Of a stretch of 64,000 bases of DNA, positions 27,040 through 36,391 are shown piece after piece. The stretch comes from UBA6627 sp965248675 (GTDB lineage: Bacteria; Chloroflexota; Dehalococcoidia; UBA2979). Position 1 is the first letter of the stretch. Every line of letters begins with the position of its first letter. Under the pieces are notes generated by a model, which saw only the letters and a program-made list of their open reading frames with translations, had not been told where the DNA came from and did not search any database. The translations under genes were made by a program, and so were the position numbers. The DNA lies in contig CBDFJZ010000006.1 of assembly GCA_965248675.1 (NCBI GenBank), positions 186,001 through 250,000 of the forward strand, given 5' to 3'.

Positions 27040-27981
27040 ATGGTAACGATCCAGAGTGCGACTGGGCCGATCGATACTGATCACCTCGGGTTCACGCTGA
27101 CACACGAACACGTCAGCGTCGGGTCGCCCGCGATCCGCCAGCAGTTCCCCGACCTTTACGATCGCGACGCCGCCCTCGAGACAGCCGCGCGCGCCCTGAT
27201 CGAAGCTCGCGAGGCCGGAGTGCGGACGGTCGTCGACCTGACACCGCTGAACCTCGGACGTGATGCCGCGCTGATCCGCGAAGCATCCGAGCGTTCGGGC
27301 GTCCAGATCATCGTCGCGGCGGGGATCTACTATCCAACCGACATGGGCCTCGCCTTCATCTCCACCGACGGCATCGCCGAATTGTTCATCCGCGAGATCG
27401 AAGCTGGTATCCAGGACACCGGCATACGTGCCGGGGTGATCAAGTGCGCCACCGAGCCGGAAATGACGGCGTTCAACCGGCGGTCGGTGCACGCCGCGGC
27501 GCGGGCGCACCGCCGCACCGGCGTGCCGATCGGCACGCACACCTATCCGGAGAATCGCACTGGCCTCGAACAGATCGGCGTCTTCGAGCAGGAAGGCGTG
27601 GATCTCAACCGCGTGATCATCGGGCACTCCGATGATTCCGCCGACATCGGATACCTTGAAGAGATCATCAACGCCGGCGCGTACTGCGGCATGGATCGAA
27701 TCGGCATCCCCACGCCGCGCACCAACGAACAGCGGGCCGACATGATCGCGGCGCTGGTCGAGCGCGGCTATGCCGACCGGATCCGCATGTCGCACGACGC
27801 GGGTGTCATGGACGGGTTTGCCGAGGCAGACAAGACGGCGCGGATGCCGGACTGGCGGTTCACCTTCATCCCGCGCGAGTTCTCGGAGATGCTCCGCGAC
27901 CGGGGAGTCAGCGACGATGCCATCGAACAGATCACCGTCGACAACCCGCGCGCGATCTTCGAGCAGACGGAACCCTACTAG
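27040..27981 (+). CDS. Phosphotriesterase-family metal-dependent hydrolase
   Basis: 313 residues, TIM-barrel amidohydrolase superfamily. Metal ligands can be read in order: THEHV (HxH after strand 1), GVIKCATE with the bridging Lys, GTHTYPE (His), IIGHSDDSADI (His) and RMSHDAGVMDG with the final Asp. Family members act as lactonases or esterases (PLL type) or as phosphotriesterases, and the specificity is unknown here. The ribosome site is poor for both the ATG at 27040 and the GTG at 27031. It follows the CMD gene by 20 bp and is probably co-transcribed. Confidence 0.9.
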   Translation: MVTIQSATGPIDTDHLGFTLTHEHVSVGSPAIRQQFPDLYDRDAALETAARALIEAREAGVRTVVDLTPLNLGRDAALIREASERSGVQIIVAAGIYYPTDMGLAFISTDGIAELFIREIEAGIQDTGIRAGVIKCATEPEMTAFNRRSVHAAARAHRRTGVPIGTHTYPENRTGLEQIGVFEQEGVDLNRVIIGHSDDSADIGYLEEIINAGAYCGMDRIGIPTPRTNEQRADMIAALVERGYADRIRMSHDAGVMDGFAEADKTARMPDWRFTFIPREFSEMLRDRGVSDDAIEQITVDNPRAIFEQTEPY

Positions 27982-28102
27982 CGCGGCAACACAGCACGCG
28001 GGGCAACACCGGCGCGATCGAGGTCCGCGTGTTCGCGCCTCAGCAGTCGCCACACCGCAGCCGACCGATGGTGCCACTTAGCGGGCGTCAGACAGGCGGC
28101 GC

Positions 28103-28717
28103 CTAGCGCACCGTCACCGTCAGCTGCATGAACGGATGGATCGAGCAGGCGACGAGAAACTGTCCCGCAGAGTCGAACGTCCTCGAGAACGATTCGCCTT
28201 CGCTCAGGAGTGGCGAGTCCCCGCCCCCAGCCTGGTCATCGGCATCGTGCTGTACGGGGTCACGGTTGACCCAGGTCACGCTGGTGCCGGCGTCGATCTC
28301 GAGCTCCAGCGGCTGGTAGCCGAAATCGATGATGCGCACCTCCACCGCTGGCGGTGGAGGCGGCGATGGCGAAGGCGTTGATGGGGGAGCCGCAGTCGCG
28401 GTCGCAACAGAGGTCGGCGCCGGGGTCGAAGTTGCCGGCGGGCCAACCGAAGTCGGCGTCGGAGTCGCAGCGGGAACGACCGGCGTCGGCGTGTCGGTCG
28501 CCGTCGCAACGGGGGTTCCCGTGACTGCCGCCACCGGGCTCGCTGCCCCGGTTGCCGCGGTAGTTGGAGAGGACGCCGAGGGAGAGACGGCAGCAGTAGC
28601 GCTCACAGCCGGCGTGCCCGATTTCTCGTCCGGCGACGAGGGAGTCGGTGTCGCGGGGGAGCTGCAGGCAGCCGCCAGGAGGCCAACGATAACAAGGACA
28701 AACATCCCGGTTTTCAC
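28103..28717 (-). CDS. Cupredoxin-domain lipoprotein
   Basis: 204 residues. A signal peptide with lipobox (LLAAAC, Cys18) is followed by a Pro/Thr/Ser/Ala linker of about 100 residues and then a beta-rich domain of about 85 residues. The latter ends in the blue-copper ligand pattern: His in NRDPVQHDADD, then CSIHPFM with Cys, His and Met. This is a plastocyanin/amicyanin-like copper site. It likely acts as an electron carrier on the outside of the membrane. It is divergent from the DinB gene. Confidence 0.85.
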   Translation of the reverse strand: MKTGMFVLVIVGLLAAACSSPATPTPSSPDEKSGTPAVSATAAVSPSASSPTTAATGAASPVAAVTGTPVATATDTPTPVVPAATPTPTSVGPPATSTPAPTSVATATAAPPSTPSPSPPPPPAVEVRIIDFGYQPLELEIDAGTSVTWVNRDPVQHDADDQAGGGDSPLLSEGESFSRTFDSAGQFLVACSIHPFMQLTVTVR

Positions 28718-28839
28718 GATGACGCCGTTCTCTGGTTATTCCGGGGCGTTCGATTCCCGATGTGGCCCAGCGACCGCTTCAAGTGCCCGTCCCTATACTT
28801 CGCGTGGCTGAGCGGAACGGTTCGGAGGGGTTGGGCTCC

Positions 28840-29367
28840 ATGGACGCGAATGGAATCATCGCGGATGGCCTGAGCCGTGGACGCGGCGTACTGCGACGGG
28901 CGCTCGACGGCCTGGATGATGCCGCGCTCGCGTATCGGCCGGCGGAGCACACGAACCCGCTCGGCTGGTTGGTCTGGCATATCGTTCGTCTCGAGGACGA
29001 TCACGTCGCCAGCCTGCTCGGGACAGGCCAGCTCTGGACGGAGGACGGCTGGCACGAGCGCTTCGAGATGCCGCCGGACGGCAGCGACTTCGGAACGCGC
29101 CAAACGCTGGATCAAGTGAACGCCGTGAAGGCACCGAGCGGCGATCTGCTCCTCAACTACTACAACGCTGTTGCGGAACGAACGGATCGCTACCTCGAAA
29201 CCCTGACCGAGGTGGACCTCGATCGCGTCCTCGACGAGCCGCAGTTTCAGCCGCTCCCGACGGTAGGTGTGCGGATCAACAGCCTGATCCACCACGTGGC
29301 TCACCACGCCGGCCAGATCGACTACCTGCGCGGCCTCCGCGATCCGTCGGCCGGTGGGTTGGCGTGA
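28840..29367 (+). CDS. DinB/DUF664-family protein
   Basis: 175 residues after TCGGAGGGG. The helical fold carries LGWLVWHIVRLEDDHVASLLG (His in helix 2) and INSLIHHVAHHAGQIDYLRGLR (His cluster near the C-terminus), the metal site of DinB/YfiT-like proteins. Its last codons overlap the upstream extension of the MOSC gene, which begins 46 bp later. Confidence 0.82.
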   Translation: MDANGIIADGLSRGRGVLRRALDGLDDAALAYRPAEHTNPLGWLVWHIVRLEDDHVASLLGTGQLWTEDGWHERFEMPPDGSDFGTRQTLDQVNAVKAPSGDLLLNYYNAVAERTDRYLETLTEVDLDRVLDEPQFQPLPTVGVRINSLIHHVAHHAGQIDYLRGLRDPSAGGLA

Positions 29368-29413
29368 CATCGGCGTCAACCGTGGTCGGACGCCCGACCG
29401 ACGAGGACGACGG

Positions 29414-30121
29414 GTGACGCGAGTCGGTCGGATCGTGAGCGCCTGGCGCTACCCGGTGAAGTCGATGGCCGGTGAACGTCTCGAGTCCGCGCCGGTCACC
29501 TTGCAGGGCATCGAGGCGGACCGGATGTACGCCTTCGTGCAGGCCGGATCGCCGAGCCCTTTCCCGTGGCTGACGGGTCGCGAGCTGCCGAGCTTGATGC
29601 GGCACCAGCCGGTGTGGTCTTCTGACGACCGGCCGCAGCTCAGCGTCCGCACGCCGGACGGGGCGGAGTACCCGATCGCCAGCGACGAGCTGCGCGCCGA
29701 GCTCGAGGCGGCGGCCGGTCGCGAGCTGTTCCTGCTCCCGAACTATCGAGGCAGCTTCGACGTCGCCGCGATCACGATGATTAGCCGCGCGACCGTCTCG
29801 CATATCGCCGAAGCGAGCGACACGCCCGAGGAGCCACAGCGGTTCCGCATGAACTTCACCGTCGAGACCGAGGACGGCGCGCCGTGGGGCGAGGACGCTT
29901 GGGTGGGCTGCACCGTTCGGATCGGCGAGGACGTGCGTGTGGCGATCACAGAACGTGACAAACGCTGCGCGATGATTACCCTCGCGCCACACGGTGGCGA
30001 CCCGCTCACGCGCGTCCTCACCGTCGTTGCCCAGGAGAACGACGCGACCGCCGGTGTCTACGCCTCGGTGCTGACGCCGGGCGCCGTGAGCGACGGCGAC
30101 GAGGTCGCAATCGAGGACTAG
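29414..30121 (+). CDS. MOSC domain-containing protein
   Basis: 235 residues from a GTG. The start TRVGRIVSAWRYPVKSMAGERLESAPVTLQGIEADRMYAFVQ is the MOSC N-terminal beta-barrel, and RFRMNFTVETEDGAPWGEDAWVGCTVRIGEDVRVAITERDKRCAMITLAPHGG is the MOSC core with its conserved Cys (RCAM). MOSC proteins carry or transfer sulfur linked to molybdenum cofactor or related metabolism. The exact substrate is unknown. An SDR gene follows 22 bp later. Confidence 0.88.
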   Translation: MTRVGRIVSAWRYPVKSMAGERLESAPVTLQGIEADRMYAFVQAGSPSPFPWLTGRELPSLMRHQPVWSSDDRPQLSVRTPDGAEYPIASDELRAELEAAAGRELFLLPNYRGSFDVAAITMISRATVSHIAEASDTPEEPQRFRMNFTVETEDGAPWGEDAWVGCTVRIGEDVRVAITERDKRCAMITLAPHGGDPLTRVLTVVAQENDATAGVYASVLTPGAVSDGDEVAIED

Positions 30122-30143
30122 CGTCGTGTCATCGGAGGCCCGC

Positions 30144-30955
30144 GTGTTTGAAGCCGGCCGATCGCTCGACGAAAGGTCGCCGTGATCACCGGAGCCGCGA
30201 GCGGGATCGGGGAGGGAACGGCGCGCCGCTTCGTCGACGCCGGGGCGCGTGTGGTCCTCGCTGACATCCAAGACGACCTCAGGCAGTCGATCGTCGAGGA
30301 CCTCGGGAGCGGCGCAGCGAGCTACATCCACGCCGACGTGACGCGAGAGGATGACGTGGCGGGCGCGATCAAGCATGCAGTGTCGCACTTCGGTCATGTC
30401 GACAGCGTCTTCAACAACGCCGGCGCCGGTGGCGTCGGCGGCCCGATTGACGAGTTCCCGATCGACGGCTGGGAGCGGACGCTCTCGCCGCTGCTCACGT
30501 CCGTCGCCGCCGGCATCAAGCACGCCGCGATCGTGATGAAGGCACAGGGACACGGCAGCATCGTGAACACCGCGAGTGTCGCCGGCCTTCAGGCCGGCTT
30601 CGGCGGACACGCTTACAGCGCGGCGAAGGCGGCGGTCACCCAGCTCACCAAGACGACGGCGATCGAGCTGGCGTCCGCGAACGTCCGCGTCAACTGCATC
30701 TGTCCGGGCGGCATCGCGACGAACATCTTCCGCCGGGACGTGGACTCGCTTGCCGAGGGACTGGTCACGCTCCAACCGATCCCGCGGGCGGGACGCCCGA
30801 ACGACATCGCCGAAGCAGCGCTCTGGCTCGCGAGCGATGCGTCGAGTTTCGTCACCGGTCACGCGCTCGTCGTCGACGGTGGGCTGACCGCCGGACAACC
30901 AGGGCGGCTGATGGACGCCGTCGGGCACGTCTCTACCCGGGACACAGTCCAATGA
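30144..30955 (+). pseudogene. SDR family oxidoreductase with a one-base frameshift near its start
   Basis: A GTG at 30144 with CGGAGGCC upstream reads MFEAGRSLD and then leaves frame. Adding one G in GACGAAAGG (about 30170) gives SLDGKVAVITGAASGIG, the standard SDR start. The rest is intact: SVFNNAGAGGVGG, YSAAKAAVTQLTK (catalytic Tyr/Lys) and FVTGHALVVDGGLTAG. As written, translation could only begin at an internal GTG (30182), which would lose the first beta strand. Its TGA overlaps the ATG of the next gene (ATGA), showing an operon. Confidence 0.85.
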
Positions 30956-31809
30956 CGGCAGCGCTGGCCGACCTGGACGTCGCGGAGTCGGACGTCCCGT
31001 ACGCCAACCCCGGGGGCGTCGAACTCCTCGCTCGCGTCTACCGGCCATCATCGGACAGCGATGCGCCCTACCCGACGCTGATCTCCGTGCACGGCGGCGC
31101 CTGGAACGCGAATCATCGCATTCGGAACGAGCCAGTGAGTCGCGTACTCGCCAGCTCCGGACTGGTCATCGTCTCGCTCGACTTCCGTCAGGGCCCCGAT
31201 CACCAGCATCCATGCGCGACCAGCGACATCGTCGCCGGCGTTCGCTGGGCTAAGCTCCACGCCGCCGAGTTCGGCGGCGACCCCGGCAGCGTCGGCATGA
31301 TCGGGAACTCCTCCGGCGGCCACCTCGCCCTGCTCGCCGCCGTGCGGCCGCGCATCGAGGAGCACCGGCAGACGCCGCTCCTCGAAACGGCCTCGGAGAA
31401 CGAGGAGGGCGTCGACGGGAGCGTCCGCTACGTCGTCGCGTGCTGGCCGGTCTCCGATCCCCTGTATCGCTACCGCTACGCCGTTCGCATGGAGCGCGAT
31501 GGGCTTGTCACCAGCAGCCTCGCGTATTTCGGCGACGAGGCGACGATGCGAGAAGCGAGCGTGCCGCGCATCCTCGACGACGGCGAGGCGCAGGAGCTGC
31601 CGCCGGTACTGATCGTCCAACCCGGGGAAGATCAGAACGTCCCGCTCGAAATGACGCAGTACCTGATGCGCGCTTACCAGCAGCGAGGCGGCCACCTGGA
31701 GTACGCCTACTTCCCGGGCGAACCTCACGCCTTCACCTACGAAGCGTCCGATGCGACCGAGCAGTGTCTCGCCCTGATTACTGACTTCATCCACCGCCGC
31801 GCGCGCTAG
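30952..31809 (+). CDS. Alpha/beta hydrolase (hormone-sensitive lipase-like esterase)
   Basis: 285 residues. HSL-type features: oxyanion-hole ISVHGGAWN, nucleophile elbow GNSSGGHLAL, Asp in VLIVQPGEDQNV and catalytic His in FPGEPHAF. It lacks a signal peptide. The ATG overlaps the stop of the SDR gene by 4 bp, so expression is coupled, which suggests the two act on one ester or alcohol substrate. Confidence 0.9.
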   Translation: MTAALADLDVAESDVPYANPGGVELLARVYRPSSDSDAPYPTLISVHGGAWNANHRIRNEPVSRVLASSGLVIVSLDFRQGPDHQHPCATSDIVAGVRWAKLHAAEFGGDPGSVGMIGNSSGGHLALLAAVRPRIEEHRQTPLLETASENEEGVDGSVRYVVACWPVSDPLYRYRYAVRMERDGLVTSSLAYFGDEATMREASVPRILDDGEAQELPPVLIVQPGEDQNVPLEMTQYLMRAYQQRGGHLEYAYFPGEPHAFTYEASDATEQCLALITDFIHRRAR

Positions 31810-31844
31810 ACGATGTATCCGCGACAGCGATCGCTCATAGGCAC

Positions 31845-32966
31845 GTGACCTCCACGACCGGCGCCCTCGCCTCGCCCCTGACGCGCATGCTGCGCTGGCG
31901 TGGCGCCCCGTACGTCGTCCCGGCGATCGCGACGCTGGTCTGGCTCGTCTACGTGATCGCGGCCGGCGAGTTCGGCCGCGCGCTCGACCGCTGGCCTTCC
32001 GCCGTCACGATGGCGCTCGGCAGCTTCCTCGCCGGCGCCTCGCCCGAGGGCGGCGGCGCGGTCGCGTTCCCGGTGTTCACTAAAGTGCTGGACGTGACAC
32101 CGGCGGTCGCGCGAACGTTCGCACTCTCGATCCAGGCCGTCGGGATGACGGCCACCTCGATCGTCATCCTGCTAACCGGCCGGCCGCTCGAGGGCCGCGC
32201 GGTCCTCCTCGGGGCCGGCGCTGGCACGCTCGGGTTATTGATCGGTCTCGTGATCCTTGGCGATAGCGACACGGCGTTCTGGGAGTCACGGCTCCCGCCG
32301 GCCTACGTCAAGGTCACGTTCACCGTGATGCTGTCGGCGATGGCCTTCCTGATGTTCCAGACACGCCAGGAACGCGAGTACGGCGCCATGGAGATGGACG
32401 CCTGGAGCGGTCGGATCTGGACCGGGCTCGCGATCGCGGCCTTCGCCGGCGGTGTCCTCACCTCGTTGCTCGGCACCGGTCTCAATGCGCTGCTGTTCCT
32501 GTTCATGATCGCGATGCTCGGCATGCACCCGCGGGTCTGCGTCCCGACGAGCGTCGTGACGATGGCCGCCGTTTCAGTCGTCGGCCTGCTGGTCCTCGGA
32601 ATCGGACATGGCCAGCTCGATGTCACGCTTGGCGCCACGGGCGACGTCGTCGCCGTCGGCGGCGCCGCGGTCGATCCGGCTCCGGCCAGCTCCCACGACC
32701 TCCGAGGCCTCTGGCTCGCCGCCGTGCCGATCGTCGTCTGGGGTGCGCCGCTGGGCACCTACGTGGTCCACCGTCTTCGCGAGGAATGGCTGGTGCTCTT
32801 TCTCGGCGGGCTCGCGACGCTCGAAGTCACTTCGACGATCGTCCTCGTCGACGATCTGCGGAGCGACCTCGCGCTGGTCGCGTACGGCGTAATCTCGCTG
32901 CTGGTGGCCGTCGCCGGTATCCGGCTGCTCGCCAGGAACCGCAACGCGATCCTCGGGCTCGAGTAA
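31845..32966 (+). CDS. TauE/SafE-like (sulfite/organosulfonate exporter family) membrane protein
   Basis: 373 residues from GTG, with about eight to ten hydrophobic helices. The two inverted TauE halves are seen as LAGASPEGGGAVAFPVFTKVLDVTPAVARTFALSIQAVGM and AGGVLTSLLGTGLNALLFLFMIAMLGMHPRVCVPTSVVTMAAVS. It probably exports small sulfonates, sulfite or related anions, but the family is poorly defined in specificity. A hydrophilic insert lies near residues 265-290. It is 35 bp after the esterase gene. Confidence 0.8.
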   Translation: MTSTTGALASPLTRMLRWRGAPYVVPAIATLVWLVYVIAAGEFGRALDRWPSAVTMALGSFLAGASPEGGGAVAFPVFTKVLDVTPAVARTFALSIQAVGMTATSIVILLTGRPLEGRAVLLGAGAGTLGLLIGLVILGDSDTAFWESRLPPAYVKVTFTVMLSAMAFLMFQTRQEREYGAMEMDAWSGRIWTGLAIAAFAGGVLTSLLGTGLNALLFLFMIAMLGMHPRVCVPTSVVTMAAVSVVGLLVLGIGHGQLDVTLGATGDVVAVGGAAVDPAPASSHDLRGLWLAAVPIVVWGAPLGTYVVHRLREEWLVLFLGGLATLEVTSTIVLVDDLRSDLALVAYGVISLLVAVAGIRLLARNRNAILGLE

Positions 32967-33032
32967 CGCAGGCGATCGGCGGCGCGCTACAGTCGTGCGC
33001 CGGCAATCATCACATCGGAGATGGGACGAACC

Positions 33033-33452
33033 ATGGCTCACCGCATCATCGAACTCGCGAAGGTCAACCTGCGCGTCCTCGACCTCGACAGCACCGTCGA
33101 GCGTCTCGGAGACTTGCTCGGCGCAGAACCGGTACGCGACCGTGGCTCGGACACGATCGGCGCCTTCAACGGGGCGACGGTGCGGCTCGGCGGCGCGGTG
33201 CTCGACGTCGTCTCGCCAAATGACCCGAGCGGCGAGCTCGCGAAGAACATCGAACGGCGCGGTGAAGGCATCGATTCGATCGCCTACGTCGTCGAGAACC
33301 TCGCCGACACGGCGGCACACCTCCGCGAGCGTGGCGTGGAGCTGGTCAACCAGCACGAATACCACGGGGCGAAGATCGGATTCATCCACCCCAAGTTGAA
33401 CAGCGGCGTGATGATCGAGCTGATCGAACGCGCGCCAACCGACGCCGAGTAG
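33033..33452 (+). CDS. VOC family protein (methylmalonyl-CoA epimerase-like)
   Basis: 139 residues; a second ATG at 33021 is possible but GGAG would touch it. The sequence has ELAKVNLRVLDLDSTVERLGDLLGAEPVRDR, AFNGATVRLGGAVLDVVSP and GVELVNQHEYHGAKIGFIHPKLNSGVMIELIER, the layout of epimerase-type VOC proteins with His/Glu metal ligands. Substrate unknown. A hairpin follows the stop. Confidence 0.8.
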   Translation: MAHRIIELAKVNLRVLDLDSTVERLGDLLGAEPVRDRGSDTIGAFNGATVRLGGAVLDVVSPNDPSGELAKNIERRGEGIDSIAYVVENLADTAAHLRERGVELVNQHEYHGAKIGFIHPKLNSGVMIELIERAPTDAE

Positions 33453-33481
33453 CCGAATCAGCGCTGGTCGCGTCGGGAAAA

Positions 33482-33500
33482 CGCCCGGACAAGCCGGGCG
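33482..33500 (-). terminator. Intrinsic terminator of the small minus-strand gene
   Basis: CGCCCGG-acaag-CCGGGCG gives a 7-bp GC stem with a 5-base loop. On the minus strand it is followed by TTTTCCC. It sits 26 bp after the stop of the 84-residue gene and also between two convergent genes. Confidence 0.65.
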
Positions 33501-33526
33501 CATTCGAGCGGTCCTCAGGCGGAGGG

Positions 33527-33781
33527 TTAGACGCCGGTTCGCTTCCAGTAGAGGACCATCTGCTTCTTGTCCTCCCAGGAGGACCGGACCTTGATTCCGC
33601 TCTCCTTGCTCGCCTCGGCGAGCAGGCGCTTGACCGAGGACGGACGATCGTTGCGATCGAGAGTGATCTTCCCCGCATCGCTGCCTTCAATCGCCGCCCG
33701 GAAGGCGGCTCGGGCCTCGGCCGTCGTGCGCCCCCGTCCGACCTGGACCTCGTCCGCCTTCATCGCCTCGAACTTCGGCAT
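33527..33781 (-). CDS. Small conserved hypothetical protein
   Basis: 84 residues, basic, from an ATG with AAGGGG 7 bp upstream: MPKFEAMKADEVQVGRGRTT... with helices (AEARAAFRAAIEGSDAG) and LDRNDRPSSVKRLLAEASKESGIKVRSSWEDKKQMVLYWKR. The basic, helix-then-strand layout suggests nucleic-acid binding, but no family was recognised. The good ribosome site and terminator argue that it is a real gene. Confidence 0.6.
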   Translation of the reverse strand: MPKFEAMKADEVQVGRGRTTAEARAAFRAAIEGSDAGKITLDRNDRPSSVKRLLAEASKESGIKVRSSWEDKKQMVLYWKRTGV

Positions 33782-33908
33782 GCTGTTTCCCCTTCTGAAT
33801 GCGGGCAGTAGCGTACCGCAGGTATCGCGATTTGAGACGACCGAAGCTCACGTGCAACTATCTACGTGATGCCGCTCGTTCCCTCGGCTCGCCGCCGATC
33901 TGCCTGAT

Positions 33909-34442
33909 CTAGACGCCGAGTCCTGGTTCGCCGGCCTGCGTCAACGCCGTGTTGATCATCCCGAAGTGGTTGTTGCCGTGATTGATGATCACCTGTCCGA
34001 TAATCTCATAGCGCGCGAGATTCCCGTTCGGCTTGATGTCAATCCGCTCGTCCATGAACTCGTCTGAGTAACCCTTGATCGTTGGCACCACTGCTGCCGC
34101 AACGTCCCGCGAGTACTTCGCCAGCAGATCGGCTGCGGGGAACCGCAGCGCGTACGCCTCATCCGGCGACATCCCCGTGCCCTGATCTGCTTTCGGTAGG
34201 TTCCATGCGTCGTTCAGGCCCTGCTGAATCCAGACCGGCATCTCGCGCGCAAAGGCGAAGTGAATCAGGTTGTCGGCGGTGCGGGCGATGTGCCACGCGT
34301 CGAAGCCGATCGAGTTGCACGGCCCCTCAGGCCGGAAGTGGATGATCTCTTCGCTCAGTCCGTCAATCGCCTTCGCGGTGCTCTCGAGCAATGCGCCTAC
34401 ATAGTGGGCCTGGTAGTTCTGCAGCTTCAGCATGTCCGACAT
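33909..34442 (-). CDS. DinB-family protein
   Basis: 177 residues starting MSDMLKLQNYQAHYVGALLESTAKAIDGLS after GGAGG. FDAWHIARTADNLIHFAFAREMPVWIQQGLNDAW provides the helix-2 His and IINHGNNHFGMINTALTQAG the C-terminal His pair, as in DinB metal sites. It begins 14 bp after the LLM oxidoreductase gene on the same strand and should be co-transcribed. Confidence 0.8.
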   Translation of the reverse strand: MSDMLKLQNYQAHYVGALLESTAKAIDGLSEEIIHFRPEGPCNSIGFDAWHIARTADNLIHFAFAREMPVWIQQGLNDAWNLPKADQGTGMSPDEAYALRFPAADLLAKYSRDVAAAVVPTIKGYSDEFMDERIDIKPNGNLARYEIIGQVIINHGNNHFGMINTALTQAGEPGLGV

Positions 34443-34456
34443 CGCGCCTCCTTCGT

Positions 34457-35458
34457 TCAATCGATCAACCGGCGGATCGCCGCCGACCACTCTGCCTGAT
34501 CGTCCGTGATCACGGATACCTGGTGCAGATCGACGCCAAGCTCCGCCTGCGCCTCCAGCCGATCGACGCACGCCTCGAGCGGCCCGACGAAGTCGAAGTG
34601 ATCCTCGAGGCCGTCCGGCACTGCCGCAACCCCGCCCTCCGCGCCGTCCGCGGCCCACGCGCGACGAACGGCAGCGGCCTCGTCCGCGAGGCCGTGGCGG
34701 ACGAACTGACGGTAGTAGAAGTCGCCGTTCCTCGCCACGAAGAACGCGAGCCGCCGACGGCGCTGGGCGCGCATCGCCTCGGCCCGATCGGCGTCATCCA
34801 CGACGGTGACGGCGCCCGGACCGCATACCTCGATCTCCGCCCCGTTACGGCCTGCCGCCTCGGCCCAGCCGCGCAGCTCCGCGATCGCCGCGCCGAGCCG
34901 ATCAAACGGAATCCACGCCGGCAGCCAGCCGTCGGCCTGCTCCGCCGTGAGCCGGACACTCCTCGGATGCAGCGTCGCGAGGTGAATCGGCAGATCGGCC
35001 TGCACCGGGTCGACGCCCATCACCAGCGCCCGTTCGAGGTCGTACCACAGGCCATGGTGCGTCACCCGCTCGTGCCGCCAAAAGGCTCGCAACAGCTCGA
35101 GCGTCTCGCGGAGGCGCTGGATTGCGGGTTGATACGGGATCCCGTGAAAACGCTCGATCACGCCGGTCCCGCTCGTCCCGAGCCCGGCGACGATCCGGCC
35201 GGCCGAGAGCTGGTCGAGCGTCGCGAAGTGTTGAGCGAGCGCGCCGGCGGTCCGCGAGTAGACGTTGACGATCGACGTGCCCAGACGGGCTCGTTTGGTT
35301 TCCACGGCGAGCAGCGTCAGACCGCTGAACGCGTCGTGTCCAAAGCCCTCGTTGACCCAGATCGTGTCCACGCCGGCCTCGTCGGCGGCGCGGGCGCGGG
35401 CGAGCAGCGGCTCAAGATTTCGCGGATCCCACGGGACGCTGATCGAAAGCCTGCGCAC
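34457..35458 (-). CDS. LLM class flavin-dependent (F420-type) oxidoreductase
   Basis: 333 residues from GTG with GGAG upstream. Luciferase-like barrel: RLSISVPWDPRNLEPLLARARAADEAGVDTIWVNEGFGHDAFSGLTLLAVETKRARLGTSIVNVYSRTAGALAQHFATLDQLSAGRIVAGLGTSG, with the cis-peptide/cofactor loop GTSIVNVYSR typical of the F420-binding branch. It is a close paralogue of the gene at 36.4 kb (same TSxVN(V/I)xSRTxGAxAQHFATLD block). It probably oxidises or reduces an organic substrate with F420 or FMN. Confidence 0.88.
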   Translation of the reverse strand: MRRLSISVPWDPRNLEPLLARARAADEAGVDTIWVNEGFGHDAFSGLTLLAVETKRARLGTSIVNVYSRTAGALAQHFATLDQLSAGRIVAGLGTSGTGVIERFHGIPYQPAIQRLRETLELLRAFWRHERVTHHGLWYDLERALVMGVDPVQADLPIHLATLHPRSVRLTAEQADGWLPAWIPFDRLGAAIAELRGWAEAAGRNGAEIEVCGPGAVTVVDDADRAEAMRAQRRRRLAFFVARNGDFYYRQFVRHGLADEAAAVRRAWAADGAEGGVAAVPDGLEDHFDFVGPLEACVDRLEAQAELGVDLHQVSVITDDQAEWSAAIRRLID

Positions 35459-35533
35459 GGCAACTCCAACCAAACCTCGCGAAGTCTAAGCGACGGAGGT
35501 CGGGTACGCTGCCGCCGGACCGAGGAGGTAGCC

Positions 35534-36295
35534 GTGCTACGGATGCGTCAGATCGCTCTGGTGGCGCGCGACCTCGATGCGGTCGAGGCGGACTTCCGCG
35601 CCGTGCTCGGACTCGAGGTCTGTCACCGCGACCCCGGCGTCGGCCGCTTCGGTCTCCGCAACTTCCTGATGCCGGTCGGGAACGACTTCCTCGAGGTGGT
35701 GACGCCGATCGAGGAGCAGACCGCGGGCGGGCGCTACCTCGATCGCCGGGGCGGCGACGGCGGCTACATGGTGATCATGCAGACGGACGACGTAGCGGCG
35801 GCTCGGGAGCGAGTTGCAGCGCTCGGCATCCGCCTCGTGAACGACAGCGGGGACGGCGTGAACTCAGGGATTCAGCTCCACCCGAAGGATGTGCCGGGGG
35901 CGATGGCCGAGCTGCGTCAGAACGAGGGAGCCGCCGATCCGGCCGGCCCGTGGACGCCGGCCGGGCCGGACTGGCTGCCCGCACGCCGCACCGCGGTGGT
36001 GTCTCGCTGGACCGCCGCCGAGCTGCAGACAGACGATCCGACCGCGCTCGCCGCGCGCTGGAGCGAGATGCTCGAACGGCCAGTCCAGTCCGACGCCGAC
36101 GGCAATCCCACGGTCCACCTCGACGGCGCTGCGCTGCGGTTCGTCGAGATCAGCGACGGACGCGGCGAGGGACTCGGGGGCCTCGACATCGAGGTGGCGG
36201 ACCGGGAGCAGGTACTCGCCGCGGCCGGTGAGCGGAACGCGCTGCCAGGCGACGACGTCGTGCTGCTCTGCGGCATCCGTTTCAGGCTCGTCTAG
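35534..36295 (+). CDS. VOC protein with two half domains (glyoxalase-like, Glyoxalase_3 type)
   Basis: 253 residues from GTG after GGAGG. First domain: LRMRQIALVARDLDAVEADFRAVLGLEVCHRDPGVGRFGLRNFLMPVGNDFLEVVTP, with His and Glu positions of a VOC site. The second domain is weaker (WTAAELQTDDPTALAARWSEMLERPVQSDADGNPTVHLDG...). The layout matches Glyoxalase_3-like proteins of unknown substrate. It is divergent from the LLM gene and followed 151 bp later by a second LLM gene. Confidence 0.78.
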   Translation: MLRMRQIALVARDLDAVEADFRAVLGLEVCHRDPGVGRFGLRNFLMPVGNDFLEVVTPIEEQTAGGRYLDRRGGDGGYMVIMQTDDVAAARERVAALGIRLVNDSGDGVNSGIQLHPKDVPGAMAELRQNEGAADPAGPWTPAGPDWLPARRTAVVSRWTAAELQTDDPTALAARWSEMLERPVQSDADGNPTVHLDGAALRFVEISDGRGEGLGGLDIEVADREQVLAAAGERNALPGDDVVLLCGIRFRLV

Positions 36296-36391
36296 CGGCG
36301 ACAGCGTCAATCGTCCCTCGACACGACGTTTGTGTTTCGCACCCCGGGCGCGAGCGGCTACCGATCGATATAGTCGCCCCGCGCAACGACC

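Noticed and set aside
34391..36295. Very long plus-strand open frame of 634 codons
   Set aside because: Its first 1.1 kb is the antisense shadow of the LLM oxidoreductase gene on the minus strand. Only the part from 35534 shows a ribosome site and a recognisable VOC domain.
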